Under the pieces are notes generated by a model that saw only the letters and a program-made list of their open reading frames with translations, searched no databases and was not told the origin of the DNA. Of a DNA stretch of 5,892 bases, positions 1-5,425 are shown piece by piece; the first letter of the stretch is position 1, and the number at the start of each line of letters is the position of its first letter. Source of the DNA: an uncultured Eubacteriales bacterium. GTDB taxonomy: Bacteria > Bacillota > Clostridia > Oscillospirales > Oscillospiraceae. Location: positions 1 through 5,892 of the forward strand of contig CAJKNS010000158.1 in NCBI GenBank assembly GCA_905201305.1, read 5' to 3'. Both the position numbers and the translations under genes were made by a program.

Positions 1-2023
1 GGGTGGTAGCGGGGGCTTCCTCATAGCGGACAAACTCAAAGGTAAAGCTGCCGCTGCCCTGAGTCATGGAGCGCAGATCGATGGCATAGCTCATCATCTC
101 GCTCATGGGCACCTCTGCCTCAACCACCTGGTTGCCGTCGGCGTCAGGAGTCATGCCCATGATCCGACCGCGGCGCTTATTGAGGTCGCCCATAATGTCG
201 CCCATCATGGAATCGGGAATGGTGACCTTCAGAGCGCCGATGGGCTCCAGAATCACAGGACCCGCCTGGGGGATGCCCTCTTTATATGCCAGAGACGCCG
301 CCATCTTAAACGCCATTTCGGAGGAGTCAACGGGATGGTAGGAGCCGTCCAGCAGGGTTGCCTTCACAAACACCATGGGATAGCCGGCAAGAACGCCCTT
401 TTCGCAGGACTCTCTCAGTCCCTTTTCCACCGCCGGGAAGAAGTTCTTGGGCACAGCGCCGCCCACGACCTTCTCTTCAAAGGTCAGCTCCTGGGTCTCA
501 CCGGGAGAGAACTCGATCACAACGTCGCCGAACTGACCGTGACCGCCGGACTGCTTCTTATGACGACCCCGAACGGTAGCGGACTTCCGGATGGTTTCAC
601 GGTAAGCCACCTTGGGCTCCCGCAGCTCGCTGTCTACGCCGAACTTGCTCTTGAGCTTGGAGCACAGCACATCCAGATGGATATCACCGGCGCCGGTGAG
701 AACCATTTCCTTGGTCTCGGCGTTGTTCACCAGCTTAAAGGACAGGTCCTCCTCCGCCAGTCTGGCAAGACCGGAGGCAATCTTCTCCTCCTGCCCCTTG
801 ACCTTGGCATAGATGGCGCGGGAATGGCAGGGAACGGGATACTCCGCAGGCTTCAGCGTCAGCGGACGGGCAGGCACGCAGAGGGTATCGCCGGTCTTGA
901 CGGAGGCCAGCTTGGACACCACACCGATGTCGCCGCAGTTGAGCACCTTGACCTCGGTGGTCTTTTTGCCCTTGACGGTATAGATGTGACCCAGCTTCTC
1001 CATGTCGCCGGTACGGGAATTCTCCAGGGTCAGGTCCGGGGTAACATTGCCGGAAATGACCTTAAAGAAGGACTGCTTGCCGTACTGGTCGGAGACGGTC
1101 TTGAAGATGTACATAACGGGGGTCTCGTCAGGGGCGCAGTTGATGGTAACCTCTTCGCCGTTTTCGTTGACGGCGTCCTGAGGATACCCCTCGGTGGGAT
1201 TGGGGGCAAAGTCCACCAGACCGTGGATCAGCGCCTCGGTGCCAAGACCGGTCATGGCACTGCCGCAGAAGACGGGCACCAGACTCAGGTCCTTTACGCC
1301 CCGATTGATACCGGCAATGATCTCGCCCAGAGTAAAGGGCTCGCCGGCAAAGTATTTTTCCATGTTTTCCTCGGAGGTCTCCGCCACGGCTTCGCAAAGG
1401 AACTCATAGTATTCCTCCACCTTGTCCTGGAGATCTGCGGGGATATCGGTGCGCTGGGTCTTGCCCTTGCCGGACAGGAACGCGTTCTTATGGATGATAT
1501 CCACAATGCCGACGGTCTTGTCGCCGTCGAGAATGGGGATGACAATGGGCGCCAGGGTCTTGCCGAACTTTTCCCGGAGGGCTTCAAAGGTCTTGAAGAA
1601 GTCGGCATGCTCTTCGTCCAGCTTGGAGATATAGACAAACCGGGGCAGCTTGCGCTCGTACAGGTATTTCCAGGACTTTTCCGTGCCCACACCGATGCCG
1701 TTTTTCGCAGAGACAACAATCACGCCGGAATCCACCACGCGGATGGACTGCATAACCTCACCGGCAAAGTCAAAATAGCCGGGGTTATCGAACAGATTGA
1801 TTTTGCTCTTTCCGTATTCGATGGGGATAATGGAGGTAGAGATCGAATATTTCCGCTTGATTTCCTCAGGATCAAAGTCGCTGACGGTGGTACCCTCGGC
1901 AGACTTTCCCAGCCGGTCGGTTCCCTTGGTGTAGTACAGCATACTTTCAGCCAGAGCGGTCTTTCCGTCTCCGCCGTGTCCAATCAGGCAGACGTTTCGA
2001 ATGTCGCGAGCAGTATAGCTCAT
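1..2023 (-). CDS. fusA: Elongation factor G, EF-G2-type paralogue (3' end beyond window)
   Basis: Translational GTPase of the EF-G family, which drives ribosomal translocation or, in paralogues, a less defined ribosome-linked role in the cytoplasm. 674 codons are visible; the family is about 690 residues, so only a short C-terminal tail is missing at the left edge. Seen: P-loop GHGGDGKT (15-22), switch II DNPGY (79-83), SKLD (133-136) in place of NKxD, and CGSA near 253. Domain II follows from about 295 (YIFKTVSDQYGKQ). Domain III is near 395-457, with TGAGDIHLDVL. Domain IV carries the KKQSGGHGQFGDV motif near 480. Domain V starts near 588 (EPIGALKVTIPD, MGDLNKRRGRIMGM). The switch II Tyr instead of catalytic His, and xKLD instead of NKMD, match what I recall of the EF-G2 subgroup (Thermus EF-G2 type) rather than the housekeeping fusA in the str operon; no rpsL/rpsG/tuf neighbours are present. 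Start ATG 2023-2021 is supported by AAAGGGG nine bases upstream and a strong promoter. Symbol applies to the family; this is probably a second copy. Confidence 0.95.
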   Translation of the reverse strand, partial: MSYTARDIRNVCLIGHGGDGKTALAESMLYYTKGTDRLGKSAEGTTVSDFDPEEIKRKYSISTSIIPIEYGKSKINLFDNPGYFDFAGEVMQSIRVVDSGVIVVSAKNGIGVGTEKSWKYLYERKLPRFVYISKLDEEHADFFKTFEALREKFGKTLAPIVIPILDGDKTVGIVDIIHKNAFLSGKGKTQRTDIPADLQDKVEEYYEFLCEAVAETSEENMEKYFAGEPFTLGEIIAGINRGVKDLSLVPVFCGSAMTGLGTEALIHGLVDFAPNPTEGYPQDAVNENGEEVTINCAPDETPVMYIFKTVSDQYGKQSFFKVISGNVTPDLTLENSRTGDMEKLGHIYTVKGKKTTEVKVLNCGDIGVVSKLASVKTGDTLCVPARPLTLKPAEYPVPCHSRAIYAKVKGQEEKIASGLARLAEEDLSFKLVNNAETKEMVLTGAGDIHLDVLCSKLKSKFGVDSELREPKVAYRETIRKSATVRGRHKKQSGGHGQFGDVVIEFSPGETQELTFEEKVVGGAVPKNFFPAVEKGLRESCEKGVLAGYPMVFVKATLLDGSYHPVDSSEMAFKMAASLAYKEGIPQAGPVILEPIGALKVTIPDSMMGDIMGDLNKRRGRIMGMTPDADGNQVVEAEVPMSEMMSYAIDLRSMTQGSGSFTFEFVRYEEAPATT

Positions 2024-2032
2024 ATTGATTTA

Positions 2033-2039
2033 CCCCTTT
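2033..2039 (-). promoter_or_regulatory. Ribosome binding site of the EF-G gene
   Basis: The minus strand reads AAAGGGG, nine bases before the ATG at 2023. This fixes the start that places the P-loop at residues 15-22, as usual for EF-G. Confidence 0.8.
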
Positions 2040-2096
2040 CCGATCCTGAAATACCGGACTTTGCCGGGCTTGGATCATGCAATTTAGCATGGATCG

Positions 2097-2125
2097 ATTA
2101 TATACGATAGGTCAGATATTTTCAA
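2097..2125 (-). promoter_or_regulatory. Sigma-A-type promoter of the EF-G gene
   Basis: On the minus strand there is TTGAAA at 2125-2120, a 17-base spacer, and a perfect TATAAT at 2102-2097. Transcription would start near 2090, leaving a leader of roughly 65 bases. The surrounding DNA is AT-rich compared with the genes. This is the best promoter in the window by match to consensus and suggests strong expression; that is inference from sequence only. Confidence 0.75.
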
Positions 2126-2213
2126 TTTACCTGTATGAATTTTGTGCATTTTGCTGGTATATTTTTTTAGGATTCCACACGCTTCATGGTTTTCACCGGT
2201 TTTTTGTCCGGAT

Positions 2214-2246
2214 TTTCATGGAAATTCGTCATTTTGCCCCATGAAA
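2214..2246. repeat. Inverted repeat TTTCATGG...CCATGAAA
   Basis: Two perfect 8-base arms (2214-2221 and 2239-2246) flank a 17-base spacer, lying between the two divergent promoters. Arm length and spacing would suit a dimeric regulator contacting two half sites about 25 bases apart centre to centre. It could equally be chance in AT-rich DNA. The XRE protein encoded at 2926-3174 is a possible but untested ligand. Confidence 0.35.
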
Positions 2247-2295
2247 TTATGGCTGCATTTTTCCACCGGGAATGTGGATTCTCCCGCCCTCGGGC

Positions 2296-2324
2296 TTGTT
2301 TTTCTGCCAAGGTTACGGTATAAT
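2296..2324 (+). promoter_or_regulatory. Promoter of the DUF4364-XRE unit
   Basis: TTGTTT at 2296-2301, a 17-base spacer and a perfect TATAAT at 2319-2324. The -35 matches consensus only in TTG, so this looks weaker than the opposing EF-G promoter and may depend on an activator. Expected start near 2331, with a leader of about 47 bases before the ATG at 2378. Confidence 0.65.
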
Positions 2325-2360
2325 ATTGTAGAAAATCATCCTCTCCAGAGGTTATGTTGT

Positions 2361-2368
2361 AAAAGGAG
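2361..2368 (+). promoter_or_regulatory. Ribosome binding site of the DUF4364 gene
   Basis: AAAAGGAG ends nine bases before the ATG at 2378. It favours this start over the in-frame downstream ATG of Met11. Confidence 0.75.
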
Positions 2369-2377
2369 CGTGGGCGC

Positions 2378-2929
2378 ATGGAGCCGCTGGGTTATCTGCA
2401 TAACAAAATGGACGTGAAGGTACTGGTGCTGTTTATCCTGTCCCGGATCGACAGTCCCCTCCGGCTGGAGGACCTGTATGAGGTTGCCTATCAGGACGAC
2501 AGCCTGAACTATTTTACGCTGGTGGAGAGCATCGGCGAGCTTCAGACCTCCGGTCACATCGCCGCCGACGCCGAGGGTCGCTATTATATTACCGACAAGG
2601 GTCGCACCCAGGGCAGCTATGTGGAGGATTCCCTTGCGGTTCCCGTGGTGCAGAAGGTTTCCGCCGCCATTGCCGACAAAATCAATCAGCTCCACCGGGA
2701 GAGCATGCTCACCACCGATATCCGTCAGGACGAAAACGGCAAATGGATCGCATCGGTCCACTATCGGGACGGAGACATGCCCATGATGAGTCTTTCGCTG
2801 ATGGCGCCCAATGAGGATATCGGCAAGGCAATGGCTGAGAATATGAAGCACAGCATTGCCCAGCTCTATAAAACCGCCATGGACTGCGCCACCGGCACCG
2901 GCAAAAAGCGAAAGGATATGGCAGAATGA
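2378..2929 (+). CDS. DUF4364 family winged-helix protein
   Basis: 183 residues, cytoplasmic, no signal or membrane segment. It resembles the DUF4364 family, widespread in Clostridia and of unknown function. Seen: an N-terminal winged-helix-like half (about 8-85) with NKMDVKVLVLFILSRIDSPL at 9-28, the LNYFTLVESIGELQTSGHI stretch at 43-61 and the wing-like YYITDKGR at 69-76, the last typical of MarR/PadR-style folds. A C-terminal alpha/beta half (about 90-165) follows, ending in a charged, Lys-rich tail (176-183). Length suits the family. The gene has its own promoter and ribosome binding site and overlaps the next gene by four bases (ATGA), so the two are very likely co-translated. DNA binding is inferred from fold resemblance only; no partner or ligand is known to me. 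Confidence 0.85.
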   Translation: MEPLGYLHNKMDVKVLVLFILSRIDSPLRLEDLYEVAYQDDSLNYFTLVESIGELQTSGHIAADAEGRYYITDKGRTQGSYVEDSLAVPVVQKVSAAIADKINQLHRESMLTTDIRQDENGKWIASVHYRDGDMPMMSLSLMAPNEDIGKAMAENMKHSIAQLYKTAMDCATGTGKKRKDMAE

Positions 2930-3174
2930 TCGTTCCGGAGGATGCCAGAATCAAAATCCGTGCGGAAATGACCCGGTGCGGCTACACGGTAGAATCGCTG
3001 TGTCAGTCGGCGGATATTTCTCAGACAGTGCTCCGGGGGATTCTGTCCGGCAAATCTCAGAGTATTTCCACCCGGAATCTCTATGCCATGGGCAGGGCGT
3101 TTGGCTATGAGATCAGCGACTTTGTGGATTTGCTCAGCGGCGCGGTGGGATATCCGGATTTTAAATCAGAATAA
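2926..3174 (+). CDS. Small XRE/Cro-type helix-turn-helix regulator
   Basis: 82 residues, almost entirely one HTH domain. The pattern YTVESLCQSADISQTVLRGI (20-39) gives helix 2, turn and recognition helix. SISTRNLYAMGRAFGYEISD (46-65) gives helices 4-5, the usual end of an HTH_3/HTH_26 domain. There is no sensor domain, so it may act as a dimer or as a partner of the DUF4364 protein. Its ATG overlaps the stop of the upstream gene (ATGA, 2926-2929), with AAAGGA nine bases upstream inside that gene. A strong terminator follows seven bases after the stop. Likely target is its own divergent control region, as is common for small XRE proteins, but this is inference. A toxin-antitoxin antitoxin is less likely because the partner does not resemble a known toxin. 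Confidence 0.85.
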   Translation: MIVPEDARIKIRAEMTRCGYTVESLCQSADISQTVLRGILSGKSQSISTRNLYAMGRAFGYEISDFVDLLSGAVGYPDFKSE

Positions 3175-3180
3175 TGCGAT

Positions 3181-3219
3181 AAAGCGAAGGGTTCCAACCG
3201 GACTCCTTCGCTTTTTGTT
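3181..3219 (+). terminator. Intrinsic terminator after the XRE gene, partly bidirectional
   Basis: Arms AAAGCGAAGG (3181-3190) and CCTTCGCTTT (3205-3214) pair perfectly. The stem continues inward through a GU pair, one T-C mismatch and three more pairs to an AACC loop (3196-3199). TTTTTGTTT follows on the plus strand. On the minus strand the hairpin is followed by a broken T-rich stretch (TTTATCGCATTATT), so it may also end the leftward envelope operon, whose last stop is at 3237. Confidence 0.85.
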
Positions 3220-3236
3220 TCTTAAGAATGCCCGAA

Positions 3237-3434
3237 TTACGCAGGCGGCTGCCCGCTGACCGCAGATACAAACAGCAGGGTCAGGACGATATAGCCGATG
3301 AGCGCCAGCGATGCCAGGGACAACAGCAGCAGTAAGCCCCTGCGCAGAACTTTTTTGCTTCGAATCAAGATGCATACTGCAATCATCCCGTCGATTGCCA
3401 GCAGCAGCAATAAGGCAGCAACTCCCAGCGTCAT
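3237..3434 (-). CDS. Small two-TM membrane hairpin protein
   Basis: 65 residues, not recognised as a named family. Two hydrophobic segments (about 3-24 and 33-59) are linked by a basic loop RSKKVLRR (25-32). By the positive-inside rule the loop is cytoplasmic and both ends face outward. Asp15 lies inside the first segment. The short C-terminal tail is SGQPPA. The start overlaps the stop of the upstream DUF3137-like gene by four bases (ATGA on the minus strand, 3434-3431), with GGAAGAAGAG upstream, so translation is coupled. It is the last gene of the four-gene operon. It could be a small subunit or stabiliser of the DUF3137-like protein; this is inference from gene order only. Confidence 0.7.
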   Translation of the reverse strand: MTLGVAALLLLLAIDGMIAVCILIRSKKVLRRGLLLLLSLASLALIGYIVLTLLFVSAVSGQPPA

Positions 3435-4279
3435 AGCTCTTCTTCCTTTTCCGGCGTTCCCGCGAAAAATGCGTCGTTTTGCAGCAGCAGATTCAGAATT
3501 TTCCCCATTTTACGCAGGGATTCGATGTAGCTGCTTCGCACTGCATCCAAATCCCGCAGGTCCACACTGCTGCCAACTGCGGCAAACTCATAGTCCGTCT
3601 CCAGCGCCAGAGAGAAGACGTTTTTCTCCCAGCAGGCGCCCAGAACCCTTCCGTTCATGCGCCGCTCCAATTCCTGCAGGGTTTCGGTGAACTGCGGCAT
3701 ATCCGTTCGGAAGGACGGCGCGGAAATCCGGGTTTCACAGCGCAGCACCAGCCCCTTGAACACCGTTTCCCGGCAGGTTTCCAAGCCCTCATGGGGGATT
3801 GACCGTTCATAGACATGATCCAGCCGCACATTGGCAGCCGAAAAGCCGACGCCCCGCTGCCTGCCCTGGTGGAGATTCTCCACCTGGCATTCCTCCCACT
3901 CATCCTCCATCACGTGCATGGTCTTCATAAGCGGCTCGTCAATGGAAAGCGCCGGGTCATTCAGCTCCGGACCAAACGCCTTTTCCAGCTCTGTCCGGAA
4001 AAAATCTCCCAGCTGGGACTGCATCAGCGCCTTGATTTTCTTCTGGGCGCCGCCTGCAACGAAAATCGCGCAGCCTATGCCGCCGAAGAACAGCACCCCC
4101 GTTAAAATCGCCCGGACTGCCGGATGATCCACCACAAAATAGGATATGACGCCGCCAATCACAGCAATCAGTCCCACCCAGGTTCCAAGGACGGACTGCG
4201 TTTGATAACTTCCCAGCCGTTTGGACAGCTCAGCTTCCGTCATTCTTGCGGCTTCCGCGCCATTTTGTTTCGTACTCAT
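3431..4279 (-). CDS. DUF3137-like membrane protein
   Basis: 282 residues. A hydrophilic N-terminus (1-29) is followed by two closely spaced membrane segments (about 31-50 and 55-77) and a long soluble, cytoplasmic-looking domain (78-282). The domain includes TVFKGLVLRCETRIS (172-186), which resembles the conserved VFKGLF-type core of DUF3137 proteins, and ends in VFSLALETDYEF (221-232) plus an amphipathic stretch SYIESLRKMGKILNLLLQ (250-267), also in the DUF3137 arrangement. Function of that family is unknown. GAQKKIKALMQ just after the second segment supports a cytoplasmic C-terminal domain. Start is supported by AAGGAGGAG just before the ATG at 4279. Twelve bases separate it from the upstream lipoprotein gene, and it overlaps the downstream hairpin gene by four. 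The family call rests on motif resemblance, not on a search. Confidence 0.75.
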   Translation of the reverse strand: MSTKQNGAEAARMTEAELSKRLGSYQTQSVLGTWVGLIAVIGGVISYFVVDHPAVRAILTGVLFFGGIGCAIFVAGGAQKKIKALMQSQLGDFFRTELEKAFGPELNDPALSIDEPLMKTMHVMEDEWEECQVENLHQGRQRGVGFSAANVRLDHVYERSIPHEGLETCRETVFKGLVLRCETRISAPSFRTDMPQFTETLQELERRMNGRVLGACWEKNVFSLALETDYEFAAVGSSVDLRDLDAVRSSYIESLRKMGKILNLLLQNDAFFAGTPEKEEEL

Positions 4280-4291
4280 AGCTCCTCCTTC

Positions 4292-4723
4292 TCACTGACT
4301 GCCAGTGTCGCCGGAAGTATTCTCCCGGAACACATAGCCCTCTGCCCCATCCCAAAGCCAATTCAGCTCCGTGGTATCGCCGTTTTCATCGGTAAAGCTC
4401 AGCTGCACATCGCTTGCTCCGTCGCCGTTCTGATCGTCAAAGGAAAGGGCGGAAAATCTTTGCTGCGCATTCGGCTGCCGCTGCGGAAAGGTCACGCTGT
4501 CAAAGAGCACCTGCTCCGGCTGATCCCGATAAAATGCGGCACTGCGCTCCCCCACCGTAACCAGCACATCCACTGTCTCGCCGTCACGGGTGATGGCGCC
4601 GCTGCCCACCACCACGCCGCTGACCCGCCAGTCCACGCCAGCCGCCTCCTCCTGCGTTTCGCCGCAGCCGGAAAGGCATAACAGCAGAGTCACCAGAAGC
4701 AGCCATTTCATTCCTGCATTCAT
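4292..4723 (-). CDS. Predicted lipoprotein with DxNxDGxxD loop
   Basis: 143 residues. The N-terminus has Lys6, a hydrophobic core (7-17) and a lipobox LSGC with Cys20 as the lipidation site, followed by an acidic linker (GETQEEAAG). The mature part is beta-rich and carries DDQNGDGASD at 96-105, matching the DxNxDGxxD calcium-binding-loop pattern seen in VCBS/FG-GAP-like and dockerin-like loops. A second acidic turn, TDENGD, lies at 111-116, and then ELNWLWDGAEGYVF. The tail is short and hydrophilic. No named family recognised. Start ATG 4723 has GGGAG eight bases upstream; the in-frame ATG of Met5 is a weaker alternative that would still leave a signal peptide. It follows the upstream lipoprotein gene by 15 bases. 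Likely anchored on the outer face of the cytoplasmic membrane; metal binding is inferred. Confidence 0.8.
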   Translation of the reverse strand: MNAGMKWLLLVTLLLCLSGCGETQEEAAGVDWRVSGVVVGSGAITRDGETVDVLVTVGERSAAFYRDQPEQVLFDSVTFPQRQPNAQQRFSALSFDDQNGDGASDVQLSFTDENGDTTELNWLWDGAEGYVFRENTSGDTGSQ

Positions 4724-4738
4724 ATGGAATGCTCCCGA

Positions 4739-5407
4739 TTACGACATTTTCTCGTAATAGTCGTTTTCACCGCCCCAATACAGCACATTGTCATCGATGA
4801 CAGTCATATCGTAGACCACATCCTCAAACATGTCGGAAACGGCATCATACAAATCCTCGCCGTCTGGATTGGGACGGATGGTGCCATAGTCCACCTCGTT
4901 GGGATCGCCGTCTCCCGCAGGACGCTCATACAAGGTCCAGTTGCCCAGCTCGTCGATCTCAAGGATGCTGACTGCATCGGCTTCGGCGTCCAGATACCAG
5001 GTGCCCGCAAGGGATTCATAGCCCAGATCGCCCACGGTTTCTCCCGGCACGTCGCCGCTTACCTTGGAAAACGTGCCAATGCCGTCCACCTGCAATTCGC
5101 CGCTGTCCCCCATCCAGCTGTGGTATGCCATACCGTCGTGCTCGTTATAGAAATAATCGGCGCTGTAGTCCGGCACATACTGAATGAAGCCGCTGGCGGT
5201 GATCTCGTCACTGGGATCGTACAGGGCGAACCGCACCTCATCCCCTGCTTCGCTCAGCTCCACAATCAACTCGCTGTTGTCCTCGCCCAGCCAGGTGCCC
5301 AAATAGGTGTTCTCATCCGGCAGGAGCATTGAATCCTTGACCAGTCCCTCAAAGGAGCCGGGAGCCTCGGCAGTCTCAAGGTCGGCATTGTCCTCCACGG
5401 GATCGCT
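4739..5407 (-). CDS. Lipoprotein with two GTW repeats, 5' end replaced at a chimeric join
   Basis: About 222 residues of a clostridial extracellular-type protein, read in frame from the TonB-receptor fragment to its right. It starts with an acidic linker (SDPVEDNADLETAEAPG) typical of the region just after a lipidated Cys. Two repeats follow: one with YLGTW (GTW codons at 5299-5291) and one with LAGTW (GTW at 5005-4997), 98 residues apart. Each continues as beta-strand-rich acidic sequence (ELIVELSEAGDEVRFALYD; VSILEIDELGNWTLYER), a lipocalin-like G-x-W start. The second ends near VLYWGGENDYYEKM. No native start codon, signal peptide or promoter is visible: they should lie upstream but are replaced by foreign sequence. 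TGYSDP at the join may correspond to a native lipobox TGC-SDP. First gene of the four-gene envelope operon; 15 bases to the next lipoprotein. Function unknown. Confidence 0.75.
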   Translation of the reverse strand, partial: SDPVEDNADLETAEAPGSFEGLVKDSMLLPDENTYLGTWLGEDNSELIVELSEAGDEVRFALYDPSDEITASGFIQYVPDYSADYFYNEHDGMAYHSWMGDSGELQVDGIGTFSKVSGDVPGETVGDLGYESLAGTWYLDAEADAVSILEIDELGNWTLYERPAGDGDPNEVDYGTIRPNPDGEDLYDAVSDMFEDVVYDMTVIDDNVLYWGGENDYYEKMS

Positions 5408-5425
5408 GTAGCCGGTCACGGAGAG
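5385..5425. other. Probable chimeric junction between two genomes
   Basis: Here the single minus-strand reading frame changes from Bacteroidota-like outer-membrane barrel (LRYERFGKDGDMLSVTGY, ending near 5408) to an acidic clostridial lipoprotein linker (SDPVEDNADLETAEAPG, from 5407). The exact breakpoint cannot be fixed by eye. The short shared context could be ACCGGCT(A/G)CAGC, since a native lipobox would need TGC where TAC stands. No IS end, integrase or attachment site is seen here. Confidence 0.7.

Larger units (their letters stand above)
2024..2377. other. Divergent intergenic control region
   Basis: 354 bases separate the leftward EF-G gene from the rightward DUF4364 gene. It holds one promoter facing each way, their ribosome binding sites, and between the promoters (about 2126-2295) an AT-rich stretch with an 8-bp inverted repeat at 2214-2246. 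Short ORFs crossing it on both strands lack a good ribosome binding site and recognisable protein features and are not annotated. No tRNA, riboswitch or T-box structure was recognised. Confidence 0.6.

Noticed and set aside
335..2110. 591-codon open frame on the plus strand opposite the EF-G gene
   Set aside because: It is codon-aligned with the EF-G reading frame, so it stays open because EF-G uses almost no TTA, CTA or TCA codons. Its translation has no recognisable domain, and the minus-strand EF-G is unmistakable.
2283..2301. Possible terminator: CCCG-CCCT-CGGG hairpin followed by CTTGTTTTT
   Set aside because: The stem has only four pairs, no gene ends upstream on this strand, and the T-rich part is better explained as the -35 region of the rightward promoter.
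2167..2379. 70-codon minus-strand ORF in the intergenic region
   Set aside because: It would cover both the inverted repeat and the rightward promoter; its sequence shows no protein-like pattern.
2142..2417. 91-codon plus-strand ORF crossing the intergenic region
   Set aside because: It runs through the promoter of, and overlaps, the well-supported DUF4364 gene, with no ribosome binding site and no family resemblance.
2336..2851. 171-codon minus-strand ORF opposite the DUF4364 gene
   Set aside because: Antisense shadow; the plus-strand product matches a known family and has proper translation signals.
2926..3174. DUF4364-XRE pair as a toxin-antitoxin module
   Set aside because: The size and overlap fit, but the DUF4364 protein resembles a widespread winged-helix family rather than any known toxin, so there is no positive support.
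4724..5332. 202-codon plus-strand ORF opposite the GTW-repeat lipoprotein
   Set aside because: Shadow of the minus-strand operon; no ribosome binding site and no recognisable domain, while the minus frame shows repeats and operon spacing.
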